DNA from: Saprospiraceae bacterium
GTDB taxonomy: Bacteria; Bacteroidota; Bacteroidia; Chitinophagales; Saprospiraceae
DNA length: 9,425 bases
Direction of reading: 5' to 3'
Assembly: GCA_027031145.1 (NCBI GenBank)
Contig: JALVEG010000388.1
Span: 1 to 9,425 of the forward strand
The translations under genes were made by a program, and so were the position numbers. Under the pieces are notes generated by a model. That model ran no database searches, was not told the DNA's origin, and saw nothing but the letters and a program-made list of their open reading frames with translations. Positions 5,516 through 9,425 of this stretch are shown piece after piece. The first letter of the stretch is position 1. Each line of letters opens with the position of its first letter.

Positions 5516-8230
5516 ATGAAAAATCAAAAAATACATCAGCCCCTATTTATAAAACAAAACTATTTTATAACCGGACTCCTTTTGTTTTGTTCTATAACTT
5601 TTGCCAATGCCCAAGCATTTATTACGACTTGGGATACATCTTATCCAGGACTCGGTACCAATGGTTCCTCTATTAAAATTCCTGCTTCTCCTTATTCAAA
5701 CTATGATGTGGATTGGGATGATGATGGGGTGTTTGATGAATTTGGGATAGTTGGTCCAAAAGTCCATGATTTTGGAACACCGGGGATATACACTATTAGG
5801 ATTCAAGGTGATTTAAAATCAATGGAATTTGATAATGGAGGAAGTAAGCTCAAGCTCATATCCATCGATCAATGGGGGAATATTGCTTGGACATCAATGA
5901 GTAATGCATATAGTGGCTGCGAAAATCTAAATGTGTTCGCAACGGATTCACCAGATTTGACTCTTGTGACATCTATGTATAAAATGTTTAGTGATTGTAT
6001 TAGTTTAAATGCAGATTTCAATGGTTGGGATGTTTCTAATATTTCAAGTTTTTTTGCTACCTTTTTGAATTGCACATCATTTAATGGAGATATATCCAGT
6101 TGGGATGTTAGTAATGGCAATACTTTTAATTCTATGTTTAGTGGTGCTACTTCCTTTAATCAAGATATTGGTGGATGGGATTTAGGAAGCTCAAGTAAAC
6201 CGATGAATTCTATGTTTAAGAATGCAAGTAGTTTTAATCAAAATATAAATAATTGGAATGTTTCTAAGGTTACAGATATGAATCATATGTTTGATGGTGC
6301 TACTTCCTTTAATCAGGATTTAGATTTGTGGGATGTGAGTTTGGTAGAATCATTTTCACATATGTTTGCAAATACAGATGTTTTTAATGGGGATATAGGT
6401 AGTTGGCAAATAGTTTCTGCAAATTCGATTTCCTATATGTTTTATAATGCTTTATCTTTTAATAGAGATATAAGTAATTGGTATGTATCTAACATTGTGA
6501 ATGCGGAAAGATGTTTTGAAGGAGCGATTGCATTCAATCAAAATATAAATAGTTGGCAGTGGTTTTATCTTACAGATATATATAGAATATTTAAAGGAGC
6601 TACGGCATTTAATCAACCTTTAGATTCTTGGGTTTTCCCAAATGTTACAACAATCTATTCTATGTTTGAAGGCGCAACAGCATTTAATCAACCTTTAAAT
6701 TCTTGGGATGTTTCAAATATTACAGATTTTTCTTATATGTTTAAAGGGGCAACAGCATTTAATCAACCATTAAATTCTTGGGATGTTTCAAATACTACAA
6801 GTTTTTATTCTATGTTTGAAGATGCTTCTTCCTTTAACCAAAACCTAGGTGACTGGGATTTTTCTAGTTGTGGGCCTTATGGATGTAGTTATTTTTTAAC
6901 AAATTGTGGTATGGATATAACGCATTATGATAGTACTATCATTGGCTGGTCATCACAAAATGTAGATAATATAAGTATGTCTGCTGTTGGGCTTAAGTTT
7001 TGTTTGAGTGAAGATGAGAGAAGTAGCTTAATTAATGATCATGGTTGGCATTTTTCAGGAGACTCAAAAGATTGTTCGGACTATAGCTTTGTGACAACCT
7101 GGAAAACGGATAATCCGGGTACATCAGCCTCTACGGAAGTGACTATTCCTACATTTGTTGGCGAAACCTATAGTTATGATGTGGATTGGGAGAGTGATGG
7201 TGTTATCGATGATGTAGGTGTTACAGGTGATATTACCCATGATTATGGTGTGGCTGGAACATACTCGATTAGTATTTCCGGGACATTTCCACGGATTTAT
7301 TTTAATAATGGCGGAGATAAAGAAAAAATACTATCGGTTGAAGAATGGGGGGTCAATAAATGGTCGAGTATGGCCAATGCCTTTTATGGTGCCATAAATC
7401 TAGTCGTGAATGCCGTTGATAAACCAGACTTAAGTATGGTGACAGATATGTCGTATATGTTTAGAAATGTAACAAATTTGGCAGGTGATTTTAGTGATTG
7501 GGATGTCAGTAATGTGAGTAATATGGAAGGGCTATTTAGTTTTACAAATTACAATGGTGATCTTTCAATATGGGATGTGTCACAAGTGACCAATACGGTT
7601 AATATGTTTAGAAATAACCCCGCTTTTGATGGTGATTTGTCACTTTGGGATATGGGTATGGTATTGGATATGTCACATATGTTTAATAGTGCTACTTCCT
7701 TCACTGGAGCTAGTGTTGCCAATTGGGATATTTCGTCTGTTACCAATATGTTTCGGACATTTAGAAATGCTTCCAGTTTTGATGTGTCTCTAGAAAATTG
7801 GATGCTCGGGCCTGTAACAGATATGACAGGGATGCTCAATAATACCAATATGTCAGTAGAAAATTATGATAGTACTTTGATTGCATGGTCAGCATTAGCG
7901 GTAAGTGGTATAACACTTGGTGCCCAAAACCTAAATTATTGTAATGGAGAATCAGCTAGGGCTAATTTGATTGCAAATAACGGATGGTCATTTGTTGGAG
8001 ACAACTTGGATTGTTCCCTCGCCTGTGGCAATATAACATGGAATGGAAATGTCAATAATCAATGGAATCATCCTTTGAATTGGGACAAAAACAGATTGCC
8101 AATGCTCTGTGATACCGTTATTATTGAATCGGGAAGTAACGTAAATATCGCTGGTCCAACAGCTAAATGCTATAAGCTTCTGAATACAGGTCAAATAAAT
8201 ATTCAAAGTACACTTAAAATCAAAAACTAA
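5516..8230 (+). CDS. Secreted BspA-like DUF285 repeat surface protein, two-block architecture
   Basis: This 904-aa protein has a signal peptide ending ITFANAQ (cleavage near residue 33). Block 1 begins with a PKD-like beta module (about 35-100; DVDWDDDGVFD, then HDFGTPGIYTIRI). Twelve DUF285 units of about 25 aa follow (157-457; consensus MFxGATSFNQxLxxWDVSxVTDMxx), then a cap with YDSTIIGW and the paired-Cys segment CLSEDE...GDSKDCS (471-521). Block 2 repeats the same order with a PKD-like module (525-591), five units (648-772) and a cap ending GDNLDCS (784-834). A last module (837-904; ITWNGNVNNQWNHPLNWD) resembles the start of Bacteroidota adhesin-like beta domains and stops abruptly. DUF285 (BspA-like) repeats form solenoids on surface proteins, often for binding hosts, particles or partner cells. 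No recognisable type IX sorting domain or membrane anchor is present. The ATG is the only one giving a signal peptide. The gene leads an operon with the LytTR regulator. Confidence 0.85.
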   Translation: MKNQKIHQPLFIKQNYFITGLLLFCSITFANAQAFITTWDTSYPGLGTNGSSIKIPASPYSNYDVDWDDDGVFDEFGIVGPKVHDFGTPGIYTIRIQGDLKSMEFDNGGSKLKLISIDQWGNIAWTSMSNAYSGCENLNVFATDSPDLTLVTSMYKMFSDCISLNADFNGWDVSNISSFFATFLNCTSFNGDISSWDVSNGNTFNSMFSGATSFNQDIGGWDLGSSSKPMNSMFKNASSFNQNINNWNVSKVTDMNHMFDGATSFNQDLDLWDVSLVESFSHMFANTDVFNGDIGSWQIVSANSISYMFYNALSFNRDISNWYVSNIVNAERCFEGAIAFNQNINSWQWFYLTDIYRIFKGATAFNQPLDSWVFPNVTTIYSMFEGATAFNQPLNSWDVSNITDFSYMFKGATAFNQPLNSWDVSNTTSFYSMFEDASSFNQNLGDWDFSSCGPYGCSYFLTNCGMDITHYDSTIIGWSSQNVDNISMSAVGLKFCLSEDERSSLINDHGWHFSGDSKDCSDYSFVTTWKTDNPGTSASTEVTIPTFVGETYSYDVDWESDGVIDDVGVTGDITHDYGVAGTYSISISGTFPRIYFNNGGDKEKILSVEEWGVNKWSSMANAFYGAINLVVNAVDKPDLSMVTDMSYMFRNVTNLAGDFSDWDVSNVSNMEGLFSFTNYNGDLSIWDVSQVTNTVNMFRNNPAFDGDLSLWDMGMVLDMSHMFNSATSFTGASVANWDISSVTNMFRTFRNASSFDVSLENWMLGPVTDMTGMLNNTNMSVENYDSTLIAWSALAVSGITLGAQNLNYCNGESARANLIANNGWSFVGDNLDCSLACGNITWNGNVNNQWNHPLNWDKNRLPMLCDTVIIESGSNVNIAGPTAKCYKLLNTGQINIQSTLKIKN
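5984..6886 (+). repeat. Twelve tandem 75-nt DUF285 units, block 1
   Basis: The units encode 25 aa each (the third has 26), beginning at residues 157, 182, 207, 233, 258, 283, 308, 333, 358, 383, 408 and 433. Units 9 to 11 (6587-6811) are the most alike; units 10 and 11 share about 67 of 75 bases. Most other units differ much more, so units 9-11 look like the youngest duplications. Confidence 0.85.
7457..7831 (+). repeat. Five tandem DUF285 units, block 2
   Basis: The units start at residues 648, 673, 697, 722 and 748 and are 24-26 aa long. They are more divergent from each other than those of block 1 (for example NWDISSVTNMF and NWMLGPVTDMT). No near-identical pair is visible at DNA level. 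Confidence 0.75.
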
Positions 8231-8232
8231 TT

Positions 8233-8616
8233 ATGAAACATCAACCACTAATAATACCATTATTTAGTACTAAAAGACAACATCTTTTGTCTTCAATGAG
8301 CAAATTGGCCATTCACCAAAAGTCAAAAATAACCTTAATTGATTTTGAAAACATACTATTTTGCAAAGCTGATAGTAATTATACTATAATATTTCTTGAA
8401 AACAATAAAAAAATAGTCACGAGTAAATGCTTAAAACAAATTATTAATCATATAAATTCTCCTAGATTTCTAAGGATACATTCAAGTTATTTTGTCAACT
8501 TGTCCAAGGTTAATAACATCATTAAGAATGGAAGCTGGATGATAGAGATAGGGAAACATATGCTTCCAATTTCCAGGTCAAAAACACAAGAAGTTCTGAA
8601 TGTATTTTCTTATTAA
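8233..8616 (+). CDS. Stand-alone LytTR-domain DNA-binding regulator
   Basis: This 127-aa protein is almost only a LytTR domain. Residues 33-58 (ITLIDFENILFCKADSNYTIIF) and the signature FLRIHSSYFVNLSKVNNI (79-96) are typical, followed by a strand pair ending MLPISRSKTQEVL. LytTR domains bind DNA with a beta-fold, usually at paired short direct repeats, and normally sit behind a response-regulator receiver. Here there is no receiver and no membrane segment, so its input is unknown. Residues 1-30 are a basic extension of unclear role; Met22 is an alternative start. The ATG lies 2 nt after the DUF285 stop codon with no ribosome binding site, so translation is probably coupled to the upstream gene. 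The likely job is control of its own operon or of related surface-protein loci. Confidence 0.85.
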   Translation: MKHQPLIIPLFSTKRQHLLSSMSKLAIHQKSKITLIDFENILFCKADSNYTIIFLENNKKIVTSKCLKQIINHINSPRFLRIHSSYFVNLSKVNNIIKNGSWMIEIGKHMLPISRSKTQEVLNVFSY

Positions 8617-8819
8617 AATGTATTTTTTAAAAGTACTTGAATCAATTGTGAGATAAGAAATTCAGCGGCAATGTTACCAAAATTCAATATATTCCTGCTA
8701 TTCCTGAAAAAAACATATTAAGTCTTTTGTCTTTTTTCCGCTTTTTGATATATAACTTGGATCAAAGGCTATTATTAATTCTCCACTATTCATTTCATCT
8801 ATCTGATATGAATTAAATG

Positions 8820-8936
8820 TTATGGGCGCATTTCATTTTTTCGCATTGCGGGTTGATTCTCCTTTATTTATCCCTTTGGGAGGAGTCAGAGTCAAAGAAT
8901 AGGAAAAGCGAAAAAATGAAATATACCTAATCTTAT
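8820..8936. mobile_element. 109-bp MITE-like insertion with TTAT target duplication
   Basis: The direct repeat TTAT occurs at 8820-8823 and 8933-8936. The inserted 109 bp (8824-8932) carries a perfect 15-bp inverted repeat, ATTTCATTTTTTCGC at 8830-8844 against 8908-8922, extended imperfectly outward. Deleting the insertion plus one TTAT (113 bp) rejoins GAT TTT with ATA ACA TTT AAT. This restores the transposase frame across the junction (SFDF-ITFNSYQ). The centre contains CCCTTTGGG (8872-8880) and no gene. It could serve as a hairpin on transcription. Confidence 0.65.
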
Positions 8937-9112
8937 AAAATCAAAGCTCTTTTCAAAATTATTTCTATATGTTTGTTCATGATATTCGCCTTCCCTGCCC
9001 ATTTGTAAAAAATTAAAGCGTCCTTCCATTCCAATGCACAATAGAAATATTTTTGAAATAAAACCCCTTTGCCATTTGGTTATTTCTCCCATTTTTCCTA
9101 ATATTGTACTTA

Positions 9113-9128
9113 TGAGGTCTTGACCTCA
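9113..9128. repeat. Perfect 16-bp palindrome in the transposase fragment
   Basis: TGAGGTC-TT-GACCTCA has 7-bp arms around a 2-nt centre. On the minus strand it supplies the in-frame TGA near the start of the transposase reading frame. It may be a chance product of decay or a former regulatory site of the IS. Confidence 0.5.
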
Positions 9129-9216
9129 AGTAAATGCATCAGTAGTTTTCATTTTTGTAAGGATTAAAGATTATTACTGTTTTGGGATTTACGTCCAAGT
9201 TACGTATTTACTTTTT

Positions 9217-9234
9217 TTCACGAACTTTTGTGAA
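9217..9234. promoter_or_regulatory. Weak dyad before the last gene
   Basis: TTCAC and GTGAA (9217-9221, 9230-9234) flank an 8-nt centre, 12 nt before the ATG at 9247. Its core TCAC...GTGA has the same 16-nt length as the TCACGG/CCGTGA dyad at 5415-5430 and matches it at 11 of 16 positions. It could be a related site, or chance. Confidence 0.2.
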
Positions 9235-9246
9235 TAAAACATTGCT

Positions 9247-9425
9247 ATGAAACCACCAATATGTGCTATATGTAACAAAGACCTTAGAGCTAATATAAAA
9301 TCCGGAGGAATAGTTAGGTTTAACATATCAGAGGAAGATAAAACTATTAATGATGCTAATAATAAAAAAATTGGTTTTATAGCACATCCTAGAGGTTTAG
9401 CCTGGTTTTGTGGGGAGCATTTGGA
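9247..9425 (+). CDS. Small Cys/His protein of unknown function (partial, runs off the window)
   Basis: The reading frame is open from the ATG at 9247 to the window edge (59 codons). It starts MKPPICAICNKDLRANIKSG and later has AHPRGLAWFCGEHLE. The pattern CAIC ... WFCGEH suggests a zinc-binding site made of a CxxC knuckle and a distal C-x-x-H pair. This is recalled from small uncharacterised Bacteroidota proteins, but no named family or function is claimed. The 3' end is missing. No strong promoter is seen; a weak dyad lies just upstream. It is separated from the LytTR gene by the transposase debris, so it is probably not part of that operon. Confidence 0.65.
   Translation, partial: MKPPICAICNKDLRANIKSGGIVRFNISEEDKTINDANNKKIGFIAHPRGLAWFCGEHL

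Larger units (their letters stand above)
8684..9152 (-). pseudogene. DDE transposase fragment, interrupted and truncated
   Basis: From the ATG at 9152 the minus strand reads MKTTDAFT, an in-frame TGA (9128-9126), then GQDLISTILGKMGEITKWQR and on through GRFNFLQMGREGEYHEQTY to NNFEKSFDF at 8937. A 109-bp insertion follows. Beyond it the same frame resumes as ITFNSYQIDEMNSGELIIAF then DPSYISKSGKKT (to about 8730), and a frameshift leads to FSGIAGIY near 8687. The blocks GRFNFLQ, EQTYRNNFEK and FDPSYI-KSGKKT are recalled from a common group of Bacteroidota IS transposases, probably of the IS4-like DDE superfamily; the family is not certain. Roughly the first 120 of some 400 residues are left. 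The fragment ends about 70 nt from the LytTR stop. Confidence 0.7.

Noticed and set aside
5984..6886. Regular 75-nt repeats resembling a CRISPR or minisatellite array
   Set aside because: The units keep one reading frame and a protein consensus and vary at silent and coding sites; there are no constant repeats with unrelated spacers.
7549..7848. 99-codon antisense ORF inside the DUF285 gene
   Set aside because: It is a shadow of the repeat-coding strand with no signal, domain or start context of its own; the other antisense ORFs at 5869-6120 and 7988-8206 are rejected for the same reason.
8617..8683. Search for a terminator after the LytTR gene
   Set aside because: The region is AT-rich with no GC-containing stem followed by a T-run; no terminator is called.
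8892..9092. A 66-codon minus-strand ORF that could be called a small gene
   Set aside because: Its first 52 codons are the transposase fragment and the last 14 read into the MITE-like insertion; the true start of the fragment lies further upstream at 9152.
8753..9202. 9-bp inverted repeat TAACTTGGA/TCCAAGTTA as terminal repeats of the downstream IS
   Set aside because: The left copy lies within the FDPSY codons of the transposase, so it is internal coding sequence; the match is short enough to be chance.

Overview
The window looks like a chromosomal segment of a low-GC member of the Bacteroidota. Supporting signs are: -7 promoter boxes of the form TAnnTTTG (TACTTTTG at 1-8; TACCTTTG on the minus strand at 4350-4343); weak or absent Shine-Dalgarno sequences; DUF3127 and DUF1573 proteins; a Bacteroidota-type Mpl-like Mur ligase; an OmpP1/FadL porin; and a BspA-like DUF285 surface protein. 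The exact lineage cannot be fixed from the sequence alone.

Left part (1-4350) is ordinary housekeeping and envelope DNA. A DUF3127 protein with an SSB-like acidic tail (+) converges on a secreted DUF1573 protein (-) across a bidirectional terminator. Upstream on the minus strand lie an Mpl-like muropeptide ligase and an OmpP1/FadL outer-membrane channel. A strong hairpin terminator sits only about 30 nt before the ligase start. The channel has a TACCTTTG promoter and a leader of about 110 nt with two hairpins.

Middle part (about 4460-5330) is an insertion-sequence graveyard. It holds a 321-bp end-to-end imperfect palindrome with 14-bp terminal repeats, here called a MITE-like element. Next come the 3' end of a decayed IS66 transposase, whose own right terminus carries the same 14-bp repeat, and an internally deleted, frameshifted IS110 transposase on the minus strand.

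Right part (5331-8616) is a compact two-gene cassette. A 904-aa secreted protein is built from two tandem copies of a PKD-like, DUF285-repeat and cap architecture, with 12 and 5 repeats. Only 2 nt separate it from a stand-alone 127-aa LytTR DNA-binding protein. Upstream are dyad elements that can form two mutually exclusive hairpins. This pair, a repeat-rich surface protein with a dedicated LytTR regulator and dyad sites, hemmed in by IS debris, is the best candidate for an under-described system. The LytTR protein probably controls its own operon or a set of similar surface loci, but that is inference.

Downstream (8684-9152) is a truncated DDE transposase pseudogene on the minus strand. It is interrupted by a 109-bp palindrome-ended insertion flanked by TTAT repeats, and removing the insertion restores the reading frame exactly. 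The window ends inside a small Cys/His protein of unknown function.
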